From Gymnogyps californianus (Eukaryota > Chordata > Aves > Accipitriformes > Cathartidae), in assembly GCF_018139145.2 (NCBI RefSeq), contig NC_059471.1, positions 213,051,494 to 213,115,493 of the forward strand: a stretch of DNA of 64,000 nt, read 5' to 3'. The notes beneath the pieces were generated by a model. That model worked only from the letters and a program-made list of their open reading frames with translations, did not search any database and was not told where the DNA came from. Numbering within the stretch: position 1 is the first letter of the stretch; every line of letters starts with the position of its first letter. Made by a program: the position numbers and the translations under genes. Shown here in pieces: positions 25,511 to 37,915 of the stretch.

Positions 25511-25529
25511 CTACTCCCATAAGAAGATG

Positions 25530-27870
25530 TAGGAGTTCATATCAGGACCTAGAGGAGATTACACACTGTGTTACGATGTCCAAACCAGATATCTTTCTAA
25601 ATGGGAGCGATCTACTAAACCTATCTCAGGTTGCTCCCCAAATTCTCTGTTAACTGGATGAGGATGAGCCTGGTGGATCCCACCTGCTAAACATTCTGTG
25701 TGCTTGGCCCCAGTCAGCCAAGCTGCCTCTTGGAAAAGTTCTGAGTTTCCAAGATAATTTGTTTTAGTCAAAAATATATTTTTTTTAATGTTTAGCAGTC
25801 TTGTTGGCCATTTTCGGAGACTTATTTCAAAATCTGTGTGCCTGTATAAATGGGGAGTTCTAGTATCAAAATACAAAGAAAGAAAACAATGAAATAAAAT
25901 GCTTTTTAACAGAAATATTGACTTTGGGAAATAATCAAATACGCTTTGCCAACCTCTCTGATTGTCTGCCAATGTGATGGAACCACCTTGTTTATGTATT
26001 TCATGTGATGAACTTCTAAATGATTAGCTATAGAGACACAGATAGATATGTAGTGAACAGATGTGTAAAAGATGAGCATAGCATAATTATAGAAAACCTC
26101 CCAACCCTCTTAAAAATAATAATCATGTAAGTGGTTTCCTCTTAAAATCAAATGTTTTGAGAATATATACATGTACTAGATATATGAATATATATCTATG
26201 CAAATACTATAAAGAGACCAAAGCTTTTCTCTACCCAGAATCTCAGCTTCAATTTGAAATGCCTTCTTTCTAAAGTGTTTCTTCACTTTTTGTTTTACTA
26301 GTAGCTGAATGTCAGTTTGAGTTAGTCACATATCAGGTGCAAAACAGGAAGGAAATTGTTTCAGAAAGACTGGGCTCCAATCCTGCGCCGTGCTGAGTTG
26401 CTTCCCAGCTCCCTGAGCCTGGAAGTGGAGCACTTGCTGCACAGGATGGCACAGTATCGGGCTCAAGCCTAACATAGAGAGCTTGAACAGTGATCTGTAA
26501 GAAAATCAGGTATTTGACTGACTCATTTTGACAGTATGGTGACAAAAAGGTACAAGCAAGGAAGCTTCATTCTTAGACAAATAAAAAAGCTTTCAAATGC
26601 TTTCTTCTATAAAAACAAATAATCATTTACATATTATGCTGGTGTGTTAAAAATAAATTCTCATTGGCTTCTTTAACCATTTTAACACATGTAGATCAAG
26701 TCTGGGTGTTGCCAGGGTGATGCTCAGTTTGAGGGTCGTGTTTCGGGAGTTCCAGCCTTGCTTGTCCCTTCAGTGTTCAGCCGCTATTACATGCTGGACT
26801 CATGCTGCCTCTCCCTCTGTCCTCAGGAGGCTGTAATTCCACTAAGAAGGAAATTCAGTTCGTGTTTTAATAGGAAAAATACAGAAGAGCAAGAAGGGGA
26901 AGCAGCCATGCGGCAACTTTTAACACCACCAGATACTTTAGCACAATTAAAAGGCAACTGTGCTTTGGGAAGACCAAGTATTTATTTCTGGAAAGAAAGG
27001 GATGATTCGTTCTAATTCAGTAAATTAAAAATTCACCATGAATTATTCCATCAATTAAAAGCTGCACACAGAGAAACCAAATCCAGTGTAAAACCCTATG
27101 TAAGGCTACTTTTATGAGCAACAGTAAAACATTCACAGCTTATACCAAAGAAAAGCTTACAGGCTTTTTGAGGAACAACCTCCCTTATGTCGGTCTCCCA
27201 AGGTGGACTGGACTAGCAGAATTAAGAGAATCACTCTGTGGCCATGCATGATGGATGGTGTCTGGGTTATATGTCTGCTTGCAGCCCATTGTGCATCAGA
27301 TGTTATGCTGTTTTAAAAGGCTGTGGTAAAGCAGCAAAGAGGAAAGCTGCCTCTTGGCTTTGTTCTGGCTGCAGACAGGAGCCTCGAGGGGGAAAGTTGG
27401 GCTCCTCAAGGAAAATAAGGGTTCAGGGGATGGCGAGAAAGGCTTGTTAAGACGGGGGGAAGACACAGGGGCTCTTTGAGTTTGGGCTACTGGGAGAAAG
27501 AAGGTGCACGCCATCAAGGAGACCTTAGTAGTGAAGGAGAAGATACGGGAGAAAAGACTTCTTGGGGACCCAGAAGGGACAGGCTGGGATCTGCTGCAGC
27601 TCAGCTGCTAAAGAGCCTGAAACAAAGCACCTCTTCTGCAGGGACAGAAGGGACAGGGAAAGATTTATTTATACACTGAGATATTTCTATTCTGTCTCAG
27701 TCTGAGTTTTCTTTACAGGAGAGAAAAAAGTCTAGTATCTGTTGTAACAAAAACTTGTTCCAGAGCTTACAGAGCCTTCTGGTGCTTTTGGGAAAGCACT
27801 CTAAGGAAAGAGTCAAGCCTCAAAACTCTGGCTGAATCAATGTCCCAGCACAGTGTAAATTACTTTGCCA
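25530..27870. other. Unique non-coding DNA
   Basis: No recognised gene. A 133-codon minus-strand frame at 25571-25972 shows no motif and no splice context and is probably chance. AT-rich tracts occur near 26160-26205. One exon-like segment begins at 26827 (listed separately). Confidence 0.5.
26827..27014 (+). other. Terminal-exon-like open segment (unidentified)
   Basis: A textbook acceptor (CTCTCCCTCTGTCCTCAG) precedes 26827, and the adjoining frame is open for 62 codons to a stop at about 27013. The predicted peptide starts EAVIPLRRKFSSCF, continues with an acidic stretch and ends FWKERDDSF. ATTAAA-type polyadenylation signals follow within about 50 bases. No donor-like exit exists, so it would have to be a last exon. 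No protein family is recognised and no upstream exon could be joined, so chance remains the leading explanation. Confidence 0.18.
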
Positions 27871-27876
27871 CTTTTT

Positions 27877-27990
27877 GCCTTAGCACTTCCATCTGCAGAA
27901 TGGGAATTTAACAGCTGCATAAGGCTGCTGCAAAGAGAATTAATTGATGTTTGTACAGTGCTTTGCAAGGCTAGCATTTTATTGTTACTT
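27877..27990 (+). repeat. MIR-like SINE fossil
   Basis: GCACTTCCATCTGCAGAATG, then GGCTGCTGCAAAGAGAATTAA, TTGATGTTTGTACAGTGC and TTTGCAAGGC, align in order with the amniote MIR core and 3' side (CCCCATCTGTAAAATGGG..., GGGTTGTTGTGAGGATTAATT..., TGTTTGTAAAGTGCTTTGAG). The terminal TTATTGTTACTT fits the MIR tail. Confidence 0.7.
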
Positions 27991-30077
27991 ATTTGTTTAT
28001 CTATCAACCCATGTTATTCTTTCATCCCAGTAATAATACTCTACAAATGGTACATCTCTTCAAAGAGGATGAAATCAGGACACTGAGGGTAAGAACGGAC
28101 TACTAACGTCTATTAGCAATGGGAAGACTGTTTCCAGACATTTAAACAAACATTTTAGGGGAAAGAAGAAAAAAACAGTATGAAACATAGTTCAGATCTT
28201 AAACAAAAAGTCATGTTGACATCTTTTTGTTTTCAGTTAAACGCCTCTTAATTTAAGAAAAAGTGGCAAGGAATTAATAATACAAATTAAAAATACAGGA
28301 AAGATCAGAATACTGACCTAAGGCAAAATAAACCTGCACTAGTGACCCTTGGTAAGATTCAATTCTCCTAACTATGCTGTCTGCAGTTTCAGCGTCCAAC
28401 CTCCATTAGTCATCTACACCAATGGAAGCAGGCACTTTGAGGGGCCATTAAGCCCATTTCCTTTAGACATATTGTGTTTTGAGAGGTCCTTGAGATGGAG
28501 CTTTAGATCAAATGGATAAATAGTTCTTAGTGTTTATTAATAAGAGTGCATTTGAGCCGCATAGAAACTGAACCTGGAGGCAAACTCAAAGGGAAAATGT
28601 TGAGTATGTTCCCTGCTTTCATGTGCATCTCACAGTGTTGTGTTTGAGTGGCCGTGGCAGCGTCCCATGGTCGATGTCAGTCAGATGGATTGTCCTGCAA
28701 TCACACGGAAACAGACAGTGCTTGTAAGCAACCTGAATTCAACCCAAATTGCCAACATGTTTAATAATGCATATGATTGTGTCTCAGGAGCATAGCAGTC
28801 TTCAGACTGCTGCTGGAATCAGCTAGCTCAAAAGCAGTACAGGAGTAAATACAGTGTAAATATAGGAATTGGATTTCTCATTATTTTTCAATATTTTCAT
28901 TATGCTATTAGTTTTTCTTTAAACCTTCTATAACTGTTAAGGTTTTTTTTGTTGTTCTTTGTTTGTTTGCTTTTTTTTTTCCCTCTATGTTTTCTAGTAC
29001 TGGTCATTGTATTCTAGTGGATTTTGCAACAGTCCCAATAGAAGAAATGTTACCCCTCTATATTTATTCTGTATTTCCTTCTATCAACTCATGGATTGTA
29101 CTAATATTTAACTACAATAACACAACCAAGGCTTCCACACAGGTGACAGTCTGCCGTGCTCCCAGAGTTATTGCTTCCCACTATAGGATTCAATAGTTAT
29201 GTAGAAGCTTTATACTTTTTTTCGTAGATTTGTGTTCTTGTTGTCCGTATTGTTTGCTTCTGCCCAACCGACCAAGCAATCTAGGTCACTTCTTTGTTTT
29301 CTGTGCACCTGTAAAATTATCTGTGATGATTTCTTCCCCCCACCCCTGCCCAATATTAAATGGTTTGTAATTCAATTACTGTGCATTAAAACTTGTAATA
29401 CATAGTATTAATAACTGTAATACAATTACAATTCTGAGTCAAAGTCAATTAACACCTTTGTGACTGTCAGGGGTCCCCCTGTACCATGACTGTAAGAACT
29501 TAGATCCAGATCCTTAACGGATCTGGTAAGAAGGGCATGCCTTCTATTGGTTTCAATGGGATTAAGACTGTTGAATACTTCCCTGAATTGGAGATCTCAG
29601 CTTGTTTATTCAAGCTTCAGTTCATAGCCCCAAAATAGATTTTAACTGTCTCATACCTTTAGGAAGTGGACTATTCATTTTAGACTCAACCTCTTCTGAT
29701 TGTTTGTGGAAAATGCTAGGTGTTTTTCCAGGAGAACTACTAGATTGTAAGTTATAACATGAAAAGGGCTGCTGTTAGATTGTGGAGCTGTTTATTTTCA
29801 TTCTTTCTATCATTAGCATGCCGTCTAATCCGGTGTCCCTATCAAACTATACTCCTTTGCACTGATGTGGAGTGCTAGAGGCTGTTTCATAACTGACAGT
29901 CCAGGAGCACCAGAAACTGGGCATCATTTTGTTCCCTCTGAAGTAGACAATAAAATCCGCAGGTAGTCATTGGCAGTGGGTTCAGATCCTTTATTTTTTT
30001 CCCCACTGATTATACAGGATCAAAATCAGTGGTGTCACCCTGTTACTTTTAAAGTCGACTTCACACACAGTACTTAC

Positions 30078-30226
30078 ACATGCAAACCAACATTGCTGCT
30101 TCCTTGCTGTTGTGTTGGGGATTCCTGCTGAAACTCTGACTGTCTTTGTTCAGCAAATGTAACTACAAGGTCTGACAGAAGCACTGCCGTGGATGATATG
30201 GGGGCCGGTTTCCTTTTAGATTTGAT
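30078..30226 (-). other. Exon-like segment with splice sites, minus strand (unidentified)
   Basis: On the minus strand the tract GCATTGTTTTCCTAAG ends just before 30226, and the segment ends GCATGT next to GTAAGT, a full consensus donor. It is 149 bases long and only one of three frames is open. The peptide begins IKSKRKPAPISSTAVLLSDL and then becomes Gln/Ser-rich (FQQESPTQQQGSSN). Its composition is like a low-complexity part of a nuclear protein. I do not recognise the gene. Other minus-strand exons could lie outside the window. Confidence 0.25.
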
Positions 30227-32261
30227 CTTAGGAAAACAATGCACATTACAGCAATGCAAAAATATCATTCTTCTGAGAACATTATTGTTCTTTTCCTGGA
30301 AAATACAAAAGTGTACCAGAAATTTCTAGGTTTTCACATTTTAGCATATAGGTCATGATGCATACAGTAAAGATAAAAAATGCAGGAAGAAATCAATTCT
30401 GTTATCATTTTAAATGTATGATTCACTACAAGTAAACATATGTTTCTCTTTCTCCTTTTTTTCTGCACAGTAATGAAGTTTTAGGTAATAAAATGTGTTG
30501 CCTGAAGATAAGAAGTACTATCTAAAACACATTTCTGTCAATTAAATTGTCTTCTATTACTTCCATTGAAGCGCTAGCGGACTTTTGATTCGACTGATTT
30601 TTAAGAATACTGAAGAACACAAGATGTTGGAATTGGAATGTGCACTGCTAATTTATGATGTTTAACCATAATGGAGATAGCACATAATACTTGGGAAATT
30701 GCTTTTTATTAAGAATGAGTTCTTAGCATTTAACTTATGCTTTTTTATAAAGCTATATCTGCCACAGAACCTTCCATTTTAACTTGTAATACTGTTTGTG
30801 TTCTTATTTAGTGTTTTGTCCTAGTAATTAACTATAAAACTTGCAATGAAATAAGGCTGAGGAACTATCCTCCCATACATTCAACTCTCTCTAATGAGCT
30901 CATTGAGATAAAGCTCAATCCAATACTTAAATGACAATGAGGTAAAGATGCTTGTGTTTTAAAGGTTATTATGAACTAGTACTTATTTAAATGCACACTG
31001 TGGTGAATAAGCATCCTTACAAATGTGTAGCTCATATAATATATTTACCATAAGCCAACAATATGAAAATTAAGTGCCGTGGACATTTGAACATTGTGCC
31101 ATATGAACATTTCCAGACAGTTCAAGTAACATACACACATTTCACCTCTGACATTAAGTTCTCCTCCGTTCTCTTTCAATAACTTAGAAACTTTGAAGAA
31201 ATTGTTGTGTCTTTGCATTGGTGTGATAGAGGAAGGAGTGGTCTTCAGTCTTTGGCTCGCTGCATGCTACTCTGGAGAGCGCATGAAGAGCTGCGCAGTC
31301 CAGAAACCGCAAGTGATAATATGTTGGTCGATGGCTGGCTGGCCAAGGGGACTAATCTTTTGAAGCTAGTGGCATTGCTCACAAAGCATGATTTCTAGTT
31401 GCATGGGCCAGTCAGTAAAGCCCAGATTCATTTCACTTAATTTTAGCCATCTGGAAATTAGAAACACAAGTTACCTCTTCTAACTGTATAAATCTATAAA
31501 AAAAGGTCTACATCCAAGCTAGTCATTGTCATTAGTGGAGAGAAATACTTACAATATTTCAATCTTCCTGTATCTACATTAGAAGAGAGGAATCAAAAGT
31601 TCCTGTTCTTTCCATCAGCTATAAAAGAAATCTAAACAGTCAGCTCAGATAAGGACATCTGCATTGGAGGTGTCTCCATTTTCTCAGGCAAAGCCCATCC
31701 TAGGTATCTGCTCTAAATTGGAGACTGAGCTCCTTTTGTACCAGACAGGACAATTCATTTTACTCAGCACTTGTTTTAAGATTAATACCAATTGTAGGAT
31801 AGGATGAATTGCCTTTGGAACTGCCTCTTTTTTATTGTCTGTAGGAGGAGCCTAGACAGTTAGCTTAGACTGGATACTTTTTAGATTACTATAATTAAAT
31901 GAAATGAATCTCAGCCTAGGGGACATCTCCTACAGGCCCAAAATACAATGCATATTTCATGTTTCTGTTGGTGGCAGCAGGTGGCCTAAAGATCAGAAAG
32001 ATACAATCCCTTCCCTGCCCTCGTTTTGCCTATTACAGTAAAAAAATGGGCAGAGGAGGGAGGAAGAGAGACGGCGGTAGGCAGGGGAATAAGCAGTAAA
32101 GATATAAAATTGCTCAGGTCTACTGTGACCACCCTCAGTTGCAGTACAATTGCAGCCTGAGGACTGCAACAAAAGCTGTGAATAGTTGCTCTGTTTCTGT
32201 GGTAGCAGATGGTGGGGATTATGGTTCTCTCAACTGCTGATGGCTTCCCTTGAGCAACACC

Positions 32262-32298
32262 TTTTTTTTTTTTTTTTTACAGAAGGCAGACATTTATT
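32262..32298 (-). repeat. Poly(A) tail with upstream AATAAA, retrocopy-like end
   Basis: On the minus strand AATAAA (32298-32293) is followed after 14 bases by a run of 17 A (32278-32262). That spacing is the signature of a polyadenylated RNA copied into DNA. I see no recognisable coding sequence upstream on that strand (32300-32520 is AT-rich) and no clear target duplication. A chance A-run near AATAAA is possible. It would be notable in a bird, where CR1 does not use poly(A) and processed pseudogenes are few. Confidence 0.35.
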
Positions 32299-35200
32299 TT
32301 AAGTGTGCAAAAATGTAACCTTCCTTTCAACTTCGAAGAAAAGGGGTAGTGGGGTCACCTCGTTATCTTGTATGAATATGACTGGAGGTGATATTTGCTA
32401 TATATATAAATATATAACAAGTGGATACTTGTTCATATATTCCTTCTCCCTTCTGCTCTCCCTCATGATTTTCCTTGTGCTTTAAAAAGAAAGAAAAATA
32501 TAAAAAGGTAAGTTCTCATTTGTTACTCAAACTCTCATCACAGATACACAGAAAAAACATGAAATTAAATTTATTTTAGAAGTTATATTTCAACGGCAGT
32601 CTTCACAAATCCTTGCTGGTACATATAGAAAAAGGGAGGGTTTTTTTAACCTTATTAAAAAATAGAACTTTGCATACTTAGATTTTATGTATGTCCAAAT
32701 AAACAAACTTCTTAAAGATGTCTAGTTTTCAGAAGATGGAGGACTGTCTGCTTTCCATTGGAAAATCAGACTGCTTAAGGCATCTCAGTTTAGGCCCCTT
32801 AGGGCTTCTCTATTTGTATAAGTAGAAATCAAAACAGTGGAACTCACAAGGAAAATTGGGAATGTCTAGAGAAAATGTTAATATTAGAGACTCAACTAAT
32901 CTAAAATGTTATCAGCCCACAGGATGTGACAGCTTATGTAAGCTGAAAGTCTTTCCTTTTATCTTTGTGAAACCAACACTTTGAAGGCAGTTGTTAATAT
33001 TTCTTAATCAAGATATTGCAAGAGCACTGTTTCAGGAGCGAGTATAAATTAAAAGTTGGCCAAAAAAAAATGTTTTAAAATGACTTGTTGCAAGCTTAGA
33101 TTGCAGCCAACTATTAAAAAAACATCACTCAAGTTATCAAAGTTTATATTTATTTTTTCAGAAGTTGTTAACTGAAGACTAGTAACATTGAATTTCAAAA
33201 AATAGCTGAAGGCAACATCAAGGAATAAAATTGGAGGCAAAAAAGAAGCCTTTTTTTCCCTTTGCAACTGACGGAGTTATATAACAGAAGACACTGAACA
33301 TTATTTAGCTTCCAGAAGTTCACGCAGACTCTTCCCTATGAACTACACCAACAGGGCTGAGAGATGATTAGAGTCAAGGCACGCACTGTAGTCACATCTG
33401 CTTCCTCTTCTTACCCCTCAATCTCTGTTTCCTTCCTTTTTTCCTCCTGAAATCCTCAAGCAATTTAGTTGCTGAGGCACAATCCCCAAAAATAAAGGTC
33501 TTTTACCATCATGAATGACTTCTTTTATCTGGAAATAATATAACACACTTGATTTCTTCCACTGCAAACCCCATCTTTCTAAAGGCAGCAAGAACTCTGG
33601 AGTAGCTACCTGATTCAGGGAGTGAGAGAGGCTGATGCATCCAAGCTGGTGGCGACCTTAAGCTCTTCCTCTCTGTTGTCTTTTCCATGGTATACACGAA
33701 ATGAGTTTCAGTTCATCCATAGCTGGGCACTTTACTACCCCAAATGGGCAAAAGCAGGAAGCTTAATCAGAGAGAGACCAGAATTGTCTGGCCACCAGGA
33801 GCCCTAGCTCTCAGAGTTACCTCTGCAAGTGGACTGCTGTCCACTGCCAGCACTTCTGTTATCCGTGCCCTGCGGGTGATGACAGAGCATCTCAGTCTCA
33901 GAGGCAGTGAGCTGAAATCTTCCACAAACATTAAATTCCCACAGAAGAGTTTTTTACCTGTGTATAGGTTATTACTTTTAAATATAAATAGTTGTAAAGG
34001 CATCTTCCTTGCTTCCCTAAACTGCTGGGCTGTGTTTTCTGTGGGGGAACTGAGGCAGCATAATTACAGTTATTAATCAGTTTCTCTTTCTTCCTGCTTT
34101 GCATTCAGCAACTGCACATGGTTTTTTAAGATTCACTGAGTAAAGGGGGCAAGGAGTCAGAAAAAACTGCCAGGTTAGTACTCCCAAGGGCTGACAAGAT
34201 CCTGAAAGGCAGAGCAGGAAGCCTGGACCTTGAGTTTTGCAGTGCATCTGTAGATCCTGTAACATTCAAGCTTCTGTCTCTACTTCAATCTATGGGGAAC
34301 TGTGAGTCTAGAAATCTGCAGGGTAGAAAGTTTCGGATCATGACTTTCTAGGATAAATTGTGGAAGAGGGATATTTTCACAGCAAGCTATTAAACCAAAA
34401 TTTTCCGAAAAAAAATTGCTACTTTCAGCCATCAACGTTCATGACTAGGAATAGGGAAAGAGGCAATGGGGGACCTACTAGAGACAGTTTGGAAAATAGC
34501 TGTGATTTTAAAAGCTAATTCTATTGAATTGGATTAAACTGCCTCCAGAGCAACTGCCTGGAACTGCAGGCTAGGGGTTTGCAGATGAGGCTGGCTGAAA
34601 GCATTTGCTGTGGGGGACTCTCAAAAAACTGTCCCATGGCCTGAAGGGTAATGGGACACTACAATAAGTAACCCTTGACACATGGTGAGAAGACAAAGTT
34701 TGATTCCAAGCAAGTAATAATGCAACAACTTTCTTCTACACTTTAATATTTCCAACATTTTTAGGTAGTATAAAGTTATCTTTTGGGAAATGATTCATGA
34801 TTGTTTCCCATTCAATTCATTATAGCCCATTGTTAACAGGACTGTGTGCTTTCCTCATCCATAACAATTCTCTTCATACATGGAACGTGAACCCTACCTT
34901 TGCTTATCTGCTAAAGATTGAGGCATTTCTGAATTCATCCCCCCATGATTTAGACCTGTTTTGTTAATATATTTATATTTTGAATGAAGTGAATATTTTC
35001 TGTTTTCCCAGAATACTGTCTTTTGTTATGCTGGAACACAATCTCACTCCTAAGAACAAACAGAACACCTCAAAGCGGTCTCTCTCACCCTGCTAGTACA
35101 GAGACTGAACCCAAGAAAGATTGTGTCTTTCTCACCTCCAGGCCTAGTGAAGCCACTTTACTGAACTATTATGAAGCCACTTTTTTTCACATTTAGAAGA

Positions 35201-37521
35201 CTCCTTGAGCCCTTCTTGGAAATGCCTTCATGATGCTCAACAGAGTTTAGCACACTTTTACCATAAAATTTTGACTTCTACAATGTGTCTGAAAGTGTAT
35301 GTGAAGTAAAGGTAGAAGTTTTCATTGTTGCTAGATTAGCTGTACCAAGAATGATGGCGAATGCACGCTAGCATCCTTCATGAAGGCCAGGCAGGCTTTT
35401 ATCGCCCTTTCTTTTTGTACATATAACATTTCCTGTTTCCTTCTGAAATTTTCAATTCTCAAAGAATATGAAACTGTATTTTCCTACCCATTACCTTGGG
35501 TACAGAACAAGGAGTTTTCACTGGCCTAACCTGTATTACCATTCCCATATACTCTTTATCACTTCTTCCCTCTGTATTACTCTGTTTCCTCTTGGTGCTT
35601 TGAGCTACTTTTAATTAATTATATTGAATTCAGAAGTAATCATATAGTTTGGTGAAAATGTAATTATAGGGTAATGTCATTGTCCTTGTGCTATTTTATT
35701 CAGAATTTAGCAAACAAATTTCCGTGCATCCTTTGGGTCATGATGCTATATGCGATCATGGCACTTTTCTCTCAGAGTTTCTACAGTTCACAACAGACTC
35801 CAAATCTTAATTTAAAACAAAATCATGCTCATACAGCTTTGGGAAATATCCTTTCTAACTGTGAAAAGTGTAGTTATTAAAATATTGATTAGAATATAGC
35901 CAAAGACATATATATTGCATAAACTTTCCAATGAGTATCTATGTAGGAGCTGAAACAGCAGTCACCGCTGTAAACTCAGGATGTCAAGCTCATCTCAGTA
36001 TGTGTAGCTATCCAGCTGTGTAGATGTCTACATCTGAACTGTATGGTCCAGTATGCATCTGAACTTCTTTTACAGTCATAGAGAGAACAGGCACTTAAAT
36101 TATATGTTTCATCTGACCTATTATGGATGTCTACCTCAGGATGAGATGAATCAAATTCTTTAAGTGCCTGTTTCTCTCCCTGGTCTCTAAGAGTCAAAAA
36201 AACCCCACCTAGTTCAGGTATAGACAATTACTTTGTAGACATTTAAAATTAGGTGAGTTAAAACCTGCCTGAAGTGCCTAAAAAGGGTGAATGAATTTTT
36301 CTTTACAGCCTCTGTTCTTCAGGAGAAAATTGTTATCTCTGGCGCAGAATAATATTAGATTTCATACATGGAGAACACAGATACAAAGAATTAAAGGTTC
36401 AGTTCCAGAGGTACTGAAGTTCTGATGCTCTAGTTTCTGTGAAGGAAAATCACACAGGAAAGTGCTTCACAGAGATCTATGGGATATCTAAGATCTGAAT
36501 GCTGAGACACAGCCTAACAACTAAACTAAAGCCTTGCCTTGACCTCTACCTCTACAACTCAGTACATTTTAGCAATATGATACATGTGATGTACAACATG
36601 CAATGATTAGCAGGTAAAGAGTGGGGAAATAAAACTGTATAAGAGTAAATGTTAACAGATGTACCTGAAAAAAATAGTCTTAACTTTTCCATATACAACG
36701 TTAAAAGTAGTTGTCGCGATCGAGGAATGTGATCTTAAAATTGCAATGAATAGTTCGATGAAAAAGTTGGCTCAGTGGTTAGTGATGGTCAAAAAGTAAA
36801 CTGTAAAAGTAATTAAGAATTATTAGGAAAATAATTTAAAAAGCAATAAAAAAGACCCAAATCCCACCATGAAACATAGTGGAGTCACCCTTCATACAAC
36901 ATGCAGTTAATGGTTTCACTGTGCGTACTTGATTCATAAAGCTTGAAATGGGTCACAAATTTTGATTGGATACCTCAGGCACACACTATTGTTTCTTTCT
37001 TTGATGGAAAAAGCATAAAGGATGATGTTTGCCACATGAAAATGCATGATGTTACATGGGAAATTAATTTGCATATCAATGTAAGTTAAAAATTCTTGCT
37101 AGTCTTTCTCTTGATCTTTCCTAGAACATCAGGAGAATAATGGTGAAAATAGTAATTAATACTAGCACACACTGTTTGGCGTTGCATATAACCAATATTC
37201 TGAAACCCTTTTTCTTGTCAGCTGCATGTGTATTAATACTGGTTATAAGTTTTTAAGTATTCCAAGACTAAGTTACATCGTTCTGTTTTCCTTAATTTTA
37301 AGGGTTTTTTGATTTTGGATTATTCTAAGGAAACAGTATAAGATTCTCAGATATTGTAAATTTATACAGCGTTGCTAATGTGTTGGGTTTGTGCAGCGGG
37401 GGAGGGGCTACAGGGGTGGCTCCTGTGAGAAGCTACTAGAAGCTTCCCTGGCTCCAACTTGGACCCGCCTCTGGCCAAGGCCAAGCCCATCAGCGACGGT
37501 GGTTGCGCCTCTGTGATAGCA

Positions 37522-37529
37522 TATTTAAG
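37522..37529 (+). promoter_or_regulatory. TATA-like box of the long LTR
   Basis: TATTTAAG in a GC-rich setting about 145 bases into the LTR. It is the most likely core promoter of this element. Confidence 0.4.
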
Positions 37530-37748
37530 AAGGGGAAAAAGACTCCTGAGGGAGAGAGTAAGATGGAGGAGGAAGAAGAATAAGAAGAACTACAGTAAAA
37601 AGAGAAGGAGATGAAGAAAAAGATGAAAGAAGAGGAGCTACAGTGAGGAGTGGGATGTGAGAGAAACAACTATGCAGACACCGAGGTCAGTGAAGAAGGA
37701 GAGAGAGGAGGTGCGCCGGAGCAGAGATTCCCCTGCAACCCGTGGAGG

Positions 37749-37915
37749 ACCCCACGCCGGAGCAGGTGGCTGGGCCCAGAAAAGGCCATGACTCTGTGGG
37801 AGAGCCCACGCTGGAGCAATTCACAGAGGACTGCAGTGCATGGGAAGGACTTGAGTTGGAAAAACTCATGGAGGGCTGACCCCCATGAGAGGGAGCCCAC
37901 GCTGAAGCAGGGGAA
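37749..37915 (+). repeat. Degenerate tandem repeat inside the LTR
   Basis: Units built around CCCACGCTGGAGCAG occur at about 37751, 37805, 37849 (decayed) and 37896, spaced about 44-55 bases. Each is followed by a short GTGGGA/ATGGGA-type link. This keeps several frames open (125 codons plus, 106-107 codons minus); these frames are repeat artefacts and not genes. Confidence 0.75.

Larger units (their letters stand above)
24166..25525 (-). mobile_element. CR1 LINE, 5'-truncated, minus strand
   Basis: This is the best preserved LINE of the window. The left edge is the CR1 3' end (AATCACAGAAACATGG, GGTTGGAAGGGATCGACC). Read on the minus strand it covers the C-terminal part of the reverse transcriptase: KAFDTVSHKILIDKL near 25370, TSGVSQGSTGGPVLFNIFIN near 25130, KFSDDIE as catalytic box (usual form FADDTK, both Asp kept), KFNKEKCKILHLG near 24930, [14 protein letters not shown] near 24780, [12 protein letters not shown] near 24690 and EHWNRLPRE near 24330. 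The 5' part is lost, as is usual for CR1. Several frameshifts or stops (for example between 24810 and 24814, and a short deletion near 25395) make it dead. A second CR1 interrupts it at 25267-25350. Confidence 0.95.
28000..37370. other. Long unique non-coding block
   Basis: No recognised gene. Notable small items are T/G-rich DNA at about 28940-28980, a TA-rich stretch at 32399-32418, a long T run at 32262-32278 (described separately), and a very CpG-dense decamer at about 36715-36724 inside AT-rich DNA. Phrases such as TTTCAATGGGATTAAG near 29550 resemble undefined old amniote repeats but cannot be bounded. All open frames are under 111 codons and lack motifs. Confidence 0.5.

Noticed and set aside
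25571..25972. 133-codon minus-strand frame just beyond the CR1
   Set aside because: It does not continue the LINE text, has no motifs and no splice context; consistent with chance.
29540..29600. TTTCAATGGGATTAAG-type text (similar phrases near 11365 and 57550)
   Set aside because: It resembles very old amniote repeat text from memory, but single short matches cannot support a feature.
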